A DNA stretch of 36,345 nucleotides from an uncultured Oscillospiraceae bacterium (GTDB taxonomy: Bacteria > Bacillota > Clostridia > Oscillospirales > Oscillospiraceae), in NCBI GenBank assembly GCA_902497145.1, contig CABVDR010000023.1, positions 1 to 36,345 of the forward strand, given 5' to 3'. Position 1 is the stretch's first letter. Each line of letters starts with the position of its first letter. The notes under the pieces were generated by a model. It did not search any database. It saw nothing but the letters and a program-made list of their open reading frames with translations, and had not been told where the DNA came from. This document shows, one piece after another, positions 15,728-23,677 of this stretch. The position numbers and the translations under genes are program-made.

Positions 15728-16758
15728 TGAAACTTTTCCAGAAAACTTGGGTGGCGGTGGCTCTGACCATCATCATGATCGCCGCCGCCATCGGCATCGG
15801 CCAGTGGCGGGCTCAGAGCGCCGACCCGGTAGAGGAGACCGCCCAGTCTACCGGCCTGGACTCCTCCCTGTCCACGGCGGCCTATGCCAAGTGGATCGAC
15901 GACCAGGCAGGGGTCTTGACCGACCAGCAGGAGGAGCAGATCGCCCTCTTCAACGCCAACTGGGTCAAGCGGTATGACAGCCTCATCGCCGTGGCCACCC
16001 GCACCTCCATCGACGGCGCCATTGACGACTACGCCTATGATCTGGGCGTTCAGATCGAGCTGGCATCCGCCGACGGCATCCTGGTCATCAACACCGCCAC
16101 CGGCGACTGTTACCTGGCGGTGGGCCCCGACTACCCCATGACCGACAGCCAGGTGTCCTCCTACATGGACCAGTACCTCTATGAGGACGCCATGGCGGGC
16201 AGCTTTGGCGACGGCGTAGTGAAGCTCTTCACCGGCATCAACGACTTCTATGTGGATCAGTACGGCCTGGGCTACCTGGACAACGGCAGCTCCACCCAGG
16301 GCACCGGAGCGGACACCATCATCGCGGTGGTGCTCTTGGTTATTATCCTGCTGGTCATCGCCTCGGTGCTGGACTCCCTGCGGTACTCCAGCTACCGCCA
16401 GCAGTACTATGGGGTGGCCAATCCCCCCTACGTGTTCCGGCCCATCCTGTTCTGGCACGGCCCCGGTTGGGGCTGGTACCGGCGGCGCTGGCACCGTCCT
16501 CCGCCTCCTCCCCCCAGAGGCCCCAGAGGTCCCGGCGGACCGGGCGGCGGCGGCTTTACCGGCTTCCACGGCCCCAGCGGCTCCTCCCGTGGGGGCGGCT
16601 TCGGCAGCGGACCCCGCGGGGGCGGCTTTGGTGGCCGCGGCGGCGGGTTCTCCGGCGGACGGGGAGGCGGCTTCGGCGGCAGCCGGGGTGGTGGCTTCTC
16701 CGGCGGTCGGGGCGGCGGCTTCGGCGGTGGTGGCCGCGGCGGCGGATTTGGCCGCTGA
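15727..16758 (+). CDS. TPM-domain membrane protein with Arg/Gly-rich tail
   Basis: This 343-residue protein has an N-terminal membrane helix or signal (about 7-24), a TPM domain (about residues 50-175: WIDDQAGVLTDQQEEQI, IDDYAYDLGVQI, GDCYLAVGPDY), and a second helix near 200-218. An aromatic/basic stretch (FWHGPGWGWYRRRWHRP) and poly-Pro follow, then a tail of RGGGFGG/RGGGFSGG units. TPM (YgcG) proteins are membrane proteins implicated in photosystem repair in plants and in unknown envelope roles in bacteria; they often neighbour TelA. AAAGGAG at 15715-15721 favours the second of two adjacent ATGs. Confidence 0.85.
   Translation: MKLFQKTWVAVALTIIMIAAAIGIGQWRAQSADPVEETAQSTGLDSSLSTAAYAKWIDDQAGVLTDQQEEQIALFNANWVKRYDSLIAVATRTSIDGAIDDYAYDLGVQIELASADGILVINTATGDCYLAVGPDYPMTDSQVSSYMDQYLYEDAMAGSFGDGVVKLFTGINDFYVDQYGLGYLDNGSSTQGTGADTIIAVVLLVIILLVIASVLDSLRYSSYRQQYYGVANPPYVFRPILFWHGPGWGWYRRRWHRPPPPPPRGPRGPGGPGGGGFTGFHGPSGSSRGGGFGSGPRGGGFGGRGGGFSGGRGGGFGGSRGGGFSGGRGGGFGGGGRGGGFGR
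16565..16755 (+). repeat. Tandem GGCGGC-rich coding repeat (RGG/FGG tail)
   Basis: Repeated units of about 24-27 bp encode RGGGFGG and RGGGFSGG at the C-terminus of the TPM protein. The unit number may vary between strains because of slippage or recombination between near-identical copies. Confidence 0.8.
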
Positions 16759-16779
16759 GGCACAAGTTTATATGGTTTT

Positions 16780-16812
16780 GCGGCTCTCCCTCTTCGGGAG
16801 GGCCGCTTTTTT
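16780..16812 (+). terminator. Rho-independent terminator of the xpaC-telA operon
   Basis: An 11-bp stem GCGGCTCTCCC/GGGAGGGCCGC with one G-T pair closes a TCTTC loop and is followed by six T. It ends the operon 22 bp after the TPM gene. Confidence 0.9.
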
Positions 16813-16890
16813 GCCTTCTGGGGGACATACCCAACGGATCAAACTCATATAGTGGGGAAGAACAAACGATTTTCAGGAGTGTGATCCGCC

Positions 16891-17598
16891 ATGAAACAGA
16901 CCTCCCCCGACGTAAACCAGATCCTTCTCCACGGGCGAGCCGTCCAGCCCCCCGCCCTGTCCCACCGCAACCATGATGTGGACTTCTTCACCGTCCCCGT
17001 GCTGGTCAGCCGCCTGTCGGGGGTAGCCGACCAGGTAAACGCGGTGATCTCCCGCGCTCTGCTGGAGCAGCACGGCTGGCTGGGGCGTGGGGACGAGATG
17101 ACGGTGCGGGGGGAGGTGCGCACCTTCAACAACCGCACCGGCGTGGGCAGCCGCCTGGTCATCAGCGTCTTTGTCCGGGAACTGCTGCTGGAGCAGGGGG
17201 AGGACCAGAACCGTCTGGTGTGTACCGGCACCCTGTGTAAGCCCCCCAGCCTGCGCTGCACCCCCCTGGGCCGCACCATCTGCGACATGATTTTGGCGGT
17301 AAACCGGCGCTATGGCCGCTCCGACTACTTACCCTGCATCGCCTGGGGCAGCCTGGCCTACCAGTGCGGCCAGATGGAGGTGGGGGAGAAGCTGGCCCTG
17401 GAGGGCCGGCTCCAGAGCCGGGTATACACAAAAAATTTAGGGGACCGGTGCGAGGAGCGCACCGCCTACGAGGTGTCGGTAATGAACCTGCTGCCGCCTC
17501 AGTCCCTGGCTGATCCGCCCCAGTGGGAGGGCTGCGCTGATTTTTTTGAGGAAGACCATGGAAAAATGACGAAATCAGGAAATGCTCTCCACGCATAG
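16891..17598 (+). CDS. Single-stranded-DNA-binding-like protein with two OB folds
   Basis: This 235-residue protein contains two OB-like halves. The first (about 8-110: NQILLHGRAVQPPALSH, EMTVRGEVRTFNN) is divergent. The second (about 112-205) is SSB-like, with GTLCKPPSLRCTPLGRTICDM, DYLPCIAWG, LALEGRLQSRVYTK and TAYEVSV. The motif AWG...GRLQSR..Y is the PriB/SSB consensus. It lacks the acidic DDDIPF tail of housekeeping SSB, so it is an accessory paralogue. AGGAG at 16875-16879 lies 11 bases before the ATG. It stands between two terminators as a single gene. Confidence 0.82.
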   Translation: MKQTSPDVNQILLHGRAVQPPALSHRNHDVDFFTVPVLVSRLSGVADQVNAVISRALLEQHGWLGRGDEMTVRGEVRTFNNRTGVGSRLVISVFVRELLLEQGEDQNRLVCTGTLCKPPSLRCTPLGRTICDMILAVNRRYGRSDYLPCIAWGSLAYQCGQMEVGEKLALEGRLQSRVYTKNLGDRCEERTAYEVSVMNLLPPQSLADPPQWEGCADFFEEDHGKMTKSGNALHA

Positions 17599-17685
17599 GA
17601 AACGCCGTTTGGGCAAAGATAGATGCGGATGTTCCATCCGACTCAACATCCAAAACAAACAGACAGAAAAAAGGAGAGACAAATC

Positions 17686-17880
17686 ATGTCCAGTAACAAG
17701 AGTACTATGGTCCCCAGCGCCCGCGAAGCCATGAATAAGTTCAAGATGGAGGCCGCCAGCGAGGTAGGCGTCAACCTGAAGCAGGGCTACAACGGCGACC
17801 TGACCAGCAAGCAGGCCGGCTCTGTGGGCGGCCAGATGGTCAAGAAGATGATCGAGTCCTACGAGAACGGCATGAAGTAA
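17686..17880 (+). CDS. Alpha/beta-type small acid-soluble spore protein
   Basis: This 64-residue DNA-binding protein coats and protects spore DNA and is degraded at germination. Signatures are KMEAASEVGV (containing the germination-protease cleavage-type motif) and GYNGDLTSKQAGSVGGQMVKKMIE. AAGGAG at 17671-17676 sets the ATG at 17686. It is a single gene with its own terminator. Its presence is the best evidence in the window that the organism forms spores. Such genes are usually transcribed by sigma-G in the forespore; I did not find a convincing sigma-G promoter. Confidence 0.95.
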   Translation: MSSNKSTMVPSAREAMNKFKMEAASEVGVNLKQGYNGDLTSKQAGSVGGQMVKKMIESYENGMK

Positions 17881-17901
17881 GACCCTCCACCCAAGAATAG
17901 A

Positions 17902-17930
17902 TGGGCGGGACGCAAGTCCCGCCCATTATT
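17902..17930 (+). terminator. Terminator of the spore protein gene
   Basis: A perfect 10-bp stem TGGGCGGGAC/GTCCCGCCCA with a GCAA tetraloop is followed by TTATTCTGT. It is 21 bp after the SASP stop codon. Confidence 0.85.
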
Positions 17931-17944
17931 CTGTCTGTACCAAA

Positions 17945-17973
17945 TTGACAAGGGCAGTGCAGTGTGGGATAAT
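17945..17973 (+). promoter_or_regulatory. Upstream promoter (P1) of the ABC importer operon
   Basis: TTGACA (17945-17950) and GATAAT (17968-17973) are 17 bp apart. Its transcript would carry a leader of about 200 bases before the substrate-binding protein, including small stems near 17990-18060. Confidence 0.6.
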
Positions 17974-18091
17974 CAACCTGTTCGTACCGGATACCCCGGC
18001 GCTATCCTCCTCATTTTCGGCGAAGCCGCCTAAAAATATCCCTCTCTTTTTGTGTAAAAGAGAAAAAGCCTGGGGGCGGGGCAAGTTCCTC

Positions 18092-18120
18092 TTTACAACA
18101 TTACATTAGCGTGCTAAAAT
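18092..18120 (+). promoter_or_regulatory. Proximal promoter (P2) of the ABC importer operon
   Basis: TTTACA (18092-18097) and TAAAAT (18115-18120) are exactly 17 bp apart. The start site would fall about 55 bases before the ATG, just before a stem-loop formed by AACGAGGGG and CCCTCTCGTT (18129-18152). Confidence 0.75.
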
Positions 18121-18182
18121 GTGAAAGCAACGAGGGGTCTCCCCCTCTCGTTCTCACTTCAATGTTTGGGAGGATACATACT

Positions 18183-19034
18183 ATGAAAAAGTTTTTGTCT
18201 CTTGCTCTGGCCCTGACCCTGTGTGCCAGCCTGGCCGCCTGCTCCAACAGCGGCAGCAATTCTGCCAGCAACTCCGGCTCTGACGCCGCCAGCACTTCCG
18301 GCTCCGGCAGCTCCAGCCAGACCCAGACCAGCGATCTGCAGTACGTGAAGGATAAGGGCACCCTGGTGGTGGGCATTACTGAGTTTGAGCCCATGGACTA
18401 CCAGGACACCGACGGCAACTGGATCGGCTTTGACGCCGACCTGGCCACCGCCTTTGCCGAGAGCCTGGGCGTGGACGTGCAGTTCCAGGTCATCGACTGG
18501 GACAACAAGGTCATGGAGCTGGACGGCAAGACCATTGACGTGGTCTGGAACGGCATGACCCTCAACGACGAGACCAAGGCCTCTATGGAGTGCTCCAACC
18601 CCTATTTTGACAACGCCCAGGTGGTCATCGTCCCCGCCGACAAGGCCGCGGACTACCAGACCGTGGAGAGCGTCCAGGATCTGGCCTTCTCCGTGGAGGT
18701 AGGCTCCGCTGCCAAGGAGCAGGCCGATGAGTACGGCTTCAACTACACCGAGGCCGCCGATCAGGCCACCGCTCTGCTGGAGGTCTCCTCCGGCACTGCC
18801 GACGCCGCCATCATCGACTACCTCATGTCCGTGGCCATGACCGGCGAGGGCACCAGCTACGCCGACCTCACCGCCACCGTCAGCCTGAACACCGAACAGT
18901 ACGGCGTGGGCTTCCGCAAGGGCTCTGACCTGGCCGAGGAGCTCAACAAGTTCTTCGCTGAGAAGTACGCCGACGGCACCATGAAGCAGATCGCCGACAA
19001 GTACGGCATCGCCGACAAGCTGGTGGAGCAGTAA
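18183..19034 (+). CDS. Amino-acid ABC transporter substrate-binding lipoprotein
   Basis: This 283-residue protein has a type II signal peptide (MKKFLSLALALTLCASLAAC, lipid Cys20) and a Ser/Gly/Asn linker. A bacterial extracellular solute-binding family 3 domain follows: GTLVVGITEFEPMDYQD, GFDADLATAFAESLGVDVQF, VVWNGMTLNDETKASMECSNPYF, and a C-terminal YGVGFRKGSDL...QIADKYGI. The family binds polar, glutamine, cystine or basic amino acids; the ligand is not clear. GGAGG at 18169-18173 sets the ATG. It opens the operon with the permease and ATPase, from which it is separated by an attenuator-like hairpin. Confidence 0.93.
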   Translation: MKKFLSLALALTLCASLAACSNSGSNSASNSGSDAASTSGSGSSSQTQTSDLQYVKDKGTLVVGITEFEPMDYQDTDGNWIGFDADLATAFAESLGVDVQFQVIDWDNKVMELDGKTIDVVWNGMTLNDETKASMECSNPYFDNAQVVIVPADKAADYQTVESVQDLAFSVEVGSAAKEQADEYGFNYTEAADQATALLEVSSGTADAAIIDYLMSVAMTGEGTSYADLTATVSLNTEQYGVGFRKGSDLAEELNKFFAEKYADGTMKQIADKYGIADKLVEQ

Positions 19035-19067
19035 TCGGACTCAACACACAAGTAAGATTGTCCCGAG

Positions 19068-19095
19068 GCAGAGGGCGGCAACGCCCTCTGCTTTT
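19068..19095 (+). terminator. Intra-operon hairpin between binding protein and permease genes
   Basis: A perfect 10-bp stem GCAGAGGGCG/CGCCCTCTGC with a GCAA tetraloop is followed by only four T. This is the usual place for partial termination or 3'-end protection that gives more binding protein than permease. No promoter is evident after it. Confidence 0.75.
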
Positions 19096-19142
19096 GGACT
19101 GTACCGGCCTTGGGCCAGAATGATAGATAAGGTGGAATGACC

Positions 19143-19895
19143 ATGTTTCTTACCGTCATCGGAGCGCTGAACGAGGGCTTTCTTCAGACGCTGAAGCTGT
19201 TTTTTGTCACCCTCGTGGGCGCCCTGCCCCTGGGCCTGATTATCTCCTTTGGCTCCATGAGCCGATGGGCACCCTTGTCCCGTCCAATCCACTGGTACTT
19301 GCAGCGCAAAAAGCGTGGGCCTGGCCCCATTGCCCGACTGCTCTTGGGCTTCCAGCCCATCCGGCTTATCTGCCGCCTGGTGGTCTGGGTCATCCGGGGC
19401 ACGCCCCTCATGCTCCAGCTCATCATCATCTTCTACATCCCCGGCAAAATTTTAGACGCCAGTCCCTGGCCCAGCGGGGAGTTGGGACGCTTTTTGGCCT
19501 GCGCCGTGGCCTTCATCATCAACTACGCCTGCTACTTCTCCGAGATCTACCGGGGCGGCATCCAGGGCGTGCCCAAGGGCCAGCAGGAGGCCGGTCAGGT
19601 GCTGGGCATGACCAAAAGTCAGATTTTCTTCCATGTCACCCTCTTGCAGATGATCAAGCGCATCGTGCCCCCCATGTCTAACGAGATCATCACCCTGGTA
19701 AAGGATACCTCCATCGCCCGCATCATCTCTCTGCAGGAGATCATCTGGGCGGGCTACGCCTTCCTGAAGACCTCCCACGGCTACTCCGGTCTGCTGTGGC
19801 CCCTGTTCTTCACCGGCGTGTACTACCTCATTTTCAACGGCGTGCTCACCCTGCTGTTTGGCTGGGTGGAGAAAAAGCTGAGCTACTTCGGTTAA
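19143..19895 (+). CDS. Amino-acid ABC transporter permease
   Basis: This 250-residue membrane protein has about five helices and belongs to the HisM/GlnP family. The EAA loop that docks on the ATPase is EIYRGGIQGVPKGQQEAGQVLGM, given here as EIYRGGIQGVP and QQEAGQVLGM. A cytosolic insertion rich in Arg/Lys (LQRKKRGPGPIARLL, about 53-67) is longer than usual for the family. Two ATGs are six bases apart; AAGGTGG at 19129-19135 fits the second. One permease alone would form a homodimer. Confidence 0.93.
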   Translation: MFLTVIGALNEGFLQTLKLFFVTLVGALPLGLIISFGSMSRWAPLSRPIHWYLQRKKRGPGPIARLLLGFQPIRLICRLVVWVIRGTPLMLQLIIIFYIPGKILDASPWPSGELGRFLACAVAFIINYACYFSEIYRGGIQGVPKGQQEAGQVLGMTKSQIFFHVTLLQMIKRIVPPMSNEIITLVKDTSIARIISLQEIIWAGYAFLKTSHGYSGLLWPLFFTGVYYLIFNGVLTLLFGWVEKKLSYFG

Positions 19896-19908
19896 AGGAG
19901 GCGTGGAA

Positions 19909-20694
19909 ATGTCGATCTTAGAGGTACATAACATTGAAAAGCATTTCGGCGCCACCCGGGTGCTGGAGGACATCAGCTTCTCCCTGGAGAAGGGACAGGC
20001 CCTGGCCATCATCGGCTCGTCCGGCAGCGGCAAGACCACCCTGCTGCGTTGCCTCAACTTTTTGGAGACCCCCAACCACGGCTCCATCTCGGTCAATGGC
20101 AACGTCATCTTTGACGCCGATGACCCTGCCACCCAAAAGGAGAACGAGGTGCGGAAAAAGCGGCTCCATTTCGGGCTGGTGTTCCAGTCCTTCAATCTCT
20201 TCCCCCAGTATACGGCGCTGAAAAATGTCACTCTGGCCAAGGAGCTGCTCAGCCAGGAGCTGCCCGAGTATAAGCAGAACAAGAAGGCCATCCTGGAGGA
20301 GATTCAGGAGGAAGGCCGGGAGCTGCTCAAAAAGATGGGGCTCAGCGAGCGGGCCGACCACTACCCCAGCCAGCTCTCCGGCGGCCAGCAGCAGCGGGTG
20401 GCCATCGCCCGGGCTTTGGCCCTCAAGCCGGATATTCTGTGCTTTGACGAGCCCACTTCCGCCCTGGACCCGGAGCTCACCGGAGAGGTGTTGAAGGTCA
20501 TTCGCTCCCTGGCGGAGCAAAAGACCACCATGATCATCGTCACCCACGAGATGGCCTTTGCCCGGGACGTGGCGGATGAGGTCATCTTTATGGATGGGGG
20601 CGTCATTGTGGAGAAGGGACCTGCCCGGCAGGTGATTGAGCATCCCCAGGAGGAGCGCACCCGCCAGTTCCTGTCCCGGTACGCCGAGAATTGA
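19909..20694 (+). CDS. Amino-acid ABC transporter ATP-binding protein
   Basis: This 261-residue ATPase has all motifs: Walker A GSSGSGKTT, Q-loop VFQSFNLFP, signature LSGGQQQR, Walker B ILCFDEPTSALD, and switch His in IVTHEM. An insertion of about 20 residues (ELPEYKQNKKAILEEIQEEG) lies between the Q-loop and the signature; it is found in some clostridial polar-amino-acid ATPases. AAAGGAG at 19894-19900 sets the ATG at 19909 rather than an upstream GTG. It begins 13 bases after the permease. A repeat element starts at its stop codon. Confidence 0.96.
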   Translation: MSILEVHNIEKHFGATRVLEDISFSLEKGQALAIIGSSGSGKTTLLRCLNFLETPNHGSISVNGNVIFDADDPATQKENEVRKKRLHFGLVFQSFNLFPQYTALKNVTLAKELLSQELPEYKQNKKAILEEIQEEGRELLKKMGLSERADHYPSQLSGGQQQRVAIARALALKPDILCFDEPTSALDPELTGEVLKVIRSLAEQKTTMIIVTHEMAFARDVADEVIFMDGGVIVEKGPARQVIEHPQEERTRQFLSRYAEN

Positions 20695-20751
20695 CCTACT
20701 TTTTTCGAGAAAAAAGTAGGCAAAAAAGCTTTGTGGGAAACTTCGTTTCCC
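20695..20751. repeat. Two-hairpin intergenic repeat, copy B
   Basis: Hairpin 1 has 12-bp arms (20695-20706, 20709-20720) around GA, with the same TTTTTTC/GAAAAAA core as copy A. The linker CAAAAAAGCTTT is identical. Hairpin 2 has arms GGGAAAC/GTTTCCC with the same TTC loop. The first arm starts at the base after the ATPase stop codon. Confidence 0.8.
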
Positions 20752-20776
20752 CGCTGCGAGTGTACGCAACATTTTT

Positions 20777-20812
20777 GTGGGAGTGACCGCATGCGTCGCT
20801 CCCACTTTCTCT
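20777..20812 (+). terminator. Terminator-like hairpin after the ABC importer operon
   Basis: An 11-bp stem GTGGGAGTGAC/GTCGCTCCCAC with one G-T pair is followed by TTTCTC and a further pyrimidine run. It lies 26 bp before the ribosome-binding site of the amidohydrolase, so the latter may depend on read-through or on an unseen promoter. Confidence 0.7.
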
Positions 20813-20838
20813 ATCCTTTAAAAAACGGAGGGTTTCTC

Positions 20839-22452
20839 ATGCGCAGACTCTGGTATCACGGCAAAGTGGACACCATGGTCCCTGGCCAGCCGCGGCAGGA
20901 GGCCGTCGGGGTCGAGAATGGAACCATCGTCTTTGTGGGCAGCGACCGGGACGCCCTGGCCCTCCCCTGGGATGAAAAGCACGACCTAAACGGGCGGCAG
21001 GTACTCCCCGGCTTCAACGACACCCACATGCATCTGCTCCTCTACGCCCTCTTCCGGGACAGCCTGCCCCTGACGGGGGTATCCTCTATCCGGGACATCA
21101 TTGCCCAGGGGAGAGCCAGGCTGGCCAAGACAGGGGCCCCATACCTGCTGGGCATGGGGTGGAACCAGGAGACTCTGGCCGAGGGGCGCATGCCCACCCG
21201 GGCCGATCTGGACCAGATTTCCCGGGAAGTTCCTGTCTGTCTGCTGCGCTGCTGCGCCCACGTAGCCGCCTGCAACACCCCCATGCTGGAGCGGCTGAAA
21301 ACTCTCACCGGGGTGGAGGCCCAGGTACTGGACCAGGTGGACTTTGACCAGGGCCTGCTGCGGGAGGAGGCCATGCGCCTGTACATGCAGGTGGTGCCGC
21401 CTCTCTCCGACGGTCAGGTCAAAGACCTCATCCGCAAGGGACAGGCTGACGCCAACGCCAAGGGCCTCACCTGCGTCCACTCCGACGACCTCCAGGTCCT
21501 CCCCGGCATGGACCCCATTCGCCTCACCAAGCTGTTCCGGGAGATGGAACGGGACGGAGAATTGACCCTGCGGATCTATGAACAGTGCCTGCTCTCCTCA
21601 GAAAATTTTGAGCGCTTTCTGCCCCACCGCTCTCCCATGGACGACCGAACCAGCCTCTTCCGCACCGGCCCCCGCAAGATCCTCCAGGACGGTTCTCTGG
21701 GGGCTCGCACCGCCCTGCTCCGGGACGGGTACCAGGGCGACCCAAGCTGGAAGGGGGTGGCCGTCCACAGCCCCCAGGAGCTGGAGGAGCTCATCGGGGC
21801 GGCCCACCGCGCCCGGATGGACGTGGCCGTCCACACCATCGGCGACGGGGCGCTGGAGCAGCTGTGCCAGGCAGTGGAGCACCTCCAGGCCCTGGATCCC
21901 TGGCCCCAGGCCCGCCACGGGGCGGTCCACGCCCAGATCACCGCCCCCGCTCTGCTGGAGCGGATGAAGGCCCTGGGTCTCCAGGCCTACATCCAGCCTA
22001 TCTTTATCGAGGCGGACATGGGCATCATTGCCCAGCGGGTAGGGGAGGCGCGCGCCCGGTACTGCTACAACTGGCGCTCCATGCTGGAGCTTGGCCTTGC
22101 GGTGAGCGGCGGCTCCGACTGTCCCGTGGAACCCTTCGATGTGCTGGACAACCTCCGTGCCGCCGTCACCCGCCGGGACCGGGCAGGGGAGAGGGTCTAT
22201 CTGCCGGAGCAGGCCCTGTCTCTGAAGGAGGGGCTGAGCCTGTTTACCTCCCGGGCGGCTTGGTGTAGCCGGGATGAGAAAGTGCGGGGACAGCTGCGCC
22301 CCGGCATGCAGGGGGATCTGGTGATTTTGGAGGGGGATCTGTCCGCGGTCCCGCCCCAGGAACTGTCGAAAGTCCCCATTGCTGAGACGGTTTTGAGAGG
22401 AAAGACAGTGTTTTCCATCCTTTCTGATAGGAAAGCGCAGAAAAGAACGTGA
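20839..22452 (+). CDS. YtcJ-like amidohydrolase
   Basis: This 537-residue metal-dependent hydrolase belongs to the amidohydrolase 3 (YtcJ) family. The HxH motif is at His63/His65 (FNDTHMHLLLYA). KILQDGSLGARTALL matches the conserved YtcJ loop, followed by the metal His in VHTIGDGALE and the catalytic Asp427 in GGSDCPVEP. A composite beta-sandwich is built from the N- and C-terminal parts (...GQLRPGMQGDLVILEGDL). Substrates of this family are mostly unknown amides or cyclic amides. GGAGGG sets the ATG at 20839. Its position after an amino-acid importer suggests it acts on an imported N-acyl or cyclic amino compound. Confidence 0.9.
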   Translation: MRRLWYHGKVDTMVPGQPRQEAVGVENGTIVFVGSDRDALALPWDEKHDLNGRQVLPGFNDTHMHLLLYALFRDSLPLTGVSSIRDIIAQGRARLAKTGAPYLLGMGWNQETLAEGRMPTRADLDQISREVPVCLLRCCAHVAACNTPMLERLKTLTGVEAQVLDQVDFDQGLLREEAMRLYMQVVPPLSDGQVKDLIRKGQADANAKGLTCVHSDDLQVLPGMDPIRLTKLFREMERDGELTLRIYEQCLLSSENFERFLPHRSPMDDRTSLFRTGPRKILQDGSLGARTALLRDGYQGDPSWKGVAVHSPQELEELIGAAHRARMDVAVHTIGDGALEQLCQAVEHLQALDPWPQARHGAVHAQITAPALLERMKALGLQAYIQPIFIEADMGIIAQRVGEARARYCYNWRSMLELGLAVSGGSDCPVEPFDVLDNLRAAVTRRDRAGERVYLPEQALSLKEGLSLFTSRAAWCSRDEKVRGQLRPGMQGDLVILEGDLSAVPPQELSKVPIAETVLRGKTVFSILSDRKAQKRT

Positions 22453-22475
22453 TATGAAGCTGTGCTTTGCACAGC

Positions 22476-22519
22476 AAAAATGCCCCCGGCCACGGAAAAT
22501 CCGTGGCCGGGGGCATTTT
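22476..22519. terminator. Strong bidirectional terminator
   Basis: A perfect 15-bp GC-rich stem (22481-22495 with 22501-22515) closes an AAAAT loop. It has an A-run before and TTTTA after, so it serves both the amidohydrolase gene and the convergent AstE-like gene. Confidence 0.92.
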
Positions 22520-22532
22520 AATGGGAGGTCTC

Positions 22533-23663
22533 TTACAGCAGGAAGTCACCCAGAGAACCATTGACCATGGCCTCAAACTCAGGCACACCGGTCAGGATGA
22601 CCTGATCGGCCTCCTCGCTGTTGTTATTGTAGGCGTTGACAAACGCCTCCACGCCCGCCAGATGGCGGCCCACACGCAGCTCGATGGGGAAATCGCCGGA
22701 GCTGTAATCCACGTACAGCAGGCCCAGCTTTTCCGCAATGGCGTAGCAGGGATCCTTACCGGTGAGGATCAGGTCCTCGTCGGTGTAGCCGCGCAGACGG
22801 CCCTGGACAGGGTTACCAACTTCCATCAGCAGAGCATAGGTGTCGGTGAAGTCGCCCAGCTCACGGTGAGTCAGGCCGCGCAGGGTCTCAGGGGAGGGCT
22901 CCAGGCTCATGGAGATACCCTCCAGCTGCAGGTCCAGAACGCCCTCAGACGCAATGGTCATGGCGCGCTCGTGGGCTACCGTGGCGTTGTTTACCGCGTA
23001 CTCCGGGCTGGACTCGTGCATGTCGATTTCCATGTCGATACCCAGAGTGGTGATCATGTTGGTGACAGCGTAGGCCACCTGCTCGGAGATGGTGCCGTCC
23101 TTCACGCCGGGATAGCAGCGGTTCAGGTTGCGGGTCTCAGAGCCGGACAGGGTCTGACCGGAGGTGTGGGTGTAGATATCCGGGTCAGGCCACTGGTCGA
23201 TGGGGTTGGTGGCACGGGAGCCGTACTGGAAGGTACGGGTCTCGCCGTCAGAGGTAGTGAAGTGCATGTACTGGGGGGTACCCTCCAGAGGATCGTTGTG
23301 GGTAAAGGCGGAGTTGTTGATGTTGGGGATCACGTAGACCGTGCCCTTTTCCACCTTGGCATTTTCCTCCAGGATGATGGCCGCCATGTGGCCGGCAGGC
23401 TCATTGGGGTGGGTGCCGCCCAGCAGCAGGACAGAGCCGCCCTCCTCCTCGCCCTTCAGGACGTAGATGTCGGTGTCGCCGATGGTGCCTTCCAGGTTCT
23501 CATTGAACTCGGAGAGCTTCATGACCTCCGTCACGCCCTCGCCGGCGACAATGTCCTCCTGGAAGTGACGCTTGGTGTAAAAGCTCATACCGGCGATACC
23601 GGCGACCACGGCGCCGACCACCAGGATGGCAATGGCGGAGATATAACTTTTCGATAATTTCAT
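22533..23663 (-). CDS. Membrane-anchored AstE/aspartoacylase-like zinc hydrolase
   Basis: This 376-residue protein has one N-terminal membrane helix (about 9-29) and a large outer domain. It shows the succinylglutamate desuccinylase/aspartoacylase (M14-like) pattern: GGTHPNEPAG with zinc ligands His85 and Glu88, RNLNRCYPG (178-186) for substrate carboxylate binding, IDMHESS with His216, and a candidate catalytic Glu in LMEVGNP (281). Known members remove N-acyl groups from Glu or Asp. It is the last gene of the transporter operon, 14 bp after the microprotein. The outward location suggests it releases amino acids outside the membrane. The true substrate, which could be gamma-glutamyl, is inferred. 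Confidence 0.82.
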   Translation of the reverse strand: MKLSKSYISAIAILVVGAVVAGIAGMSFYTKRHFQEDIVAGEGVTEVMKLSEFNENLEGTIGDTDIYVLKGEEEGGSVLLLGGTHPNEPAGHMAAIILEENAKVEKGTVYVIPNINNSAFTHNDPLEGTPQYMHFTTSDGETRTFQYGSRATNPIDQWPDPDIYTHTSGQTLSGSETRNLNRCYPGVKDGTISEQVAYAVTNMITTLGIDMEIDMHESSPEYAVNNATVAHERAMTIASEGVLDLQLEGISMSLEPSPETLRGLTHRELGDFTDTYALLMEVGNPVQGRLRGYTDEDLILTGKDPCYAIAEKLGLLYVDYSSGDFPIELRVGRHLAGVEAFVNAYNNNSEEADQVILTGVPEFEAMVNGSLGDFLL

Positions 23664-23677
23664 CGTCTCTCTCCCCC

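Larger units (their letters stand above)
17881..18182. other. 302-bp intergenic region with tandem promoters
   Basis: No protein gene is seen. In order it carries the SASP terminator, promoter P1, a stretch with several small stems (GGATA/TATCC, CGGC/GCCG and CTCTTTTT/AAGAGAAAAAG), promoter P2 and a leader stem-loop. A short noncoding RNA from P1 is possible but nothing proves it. Confidence 0.6.

Noticed and set aside
16565..16755. CRISPR-like or phase-variable repeat array
   Set aside because: The repeats are in-frame codons of a Gly/Arg-rich tail without unique spacers; no cas genes occur in the window.
17590..17685. Sigma-G promoter for the spore protein
   Set aside because: Sequences such as GCATAG and AAAGATAG only loosely resemble the consensus, at uncertain spacing.
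18121..18160. Riboswitch in the importer leader
   Set aside because: A single stem-loop is visible, with no conserved aptamer sequence and no T-run for a terminator.
19092..19142. Separate promoter for the permease gene
   Set aside because: No -35/-10 pair with normal spacing was found, so the hairpin before it is read as a partial terminator inside one operon.
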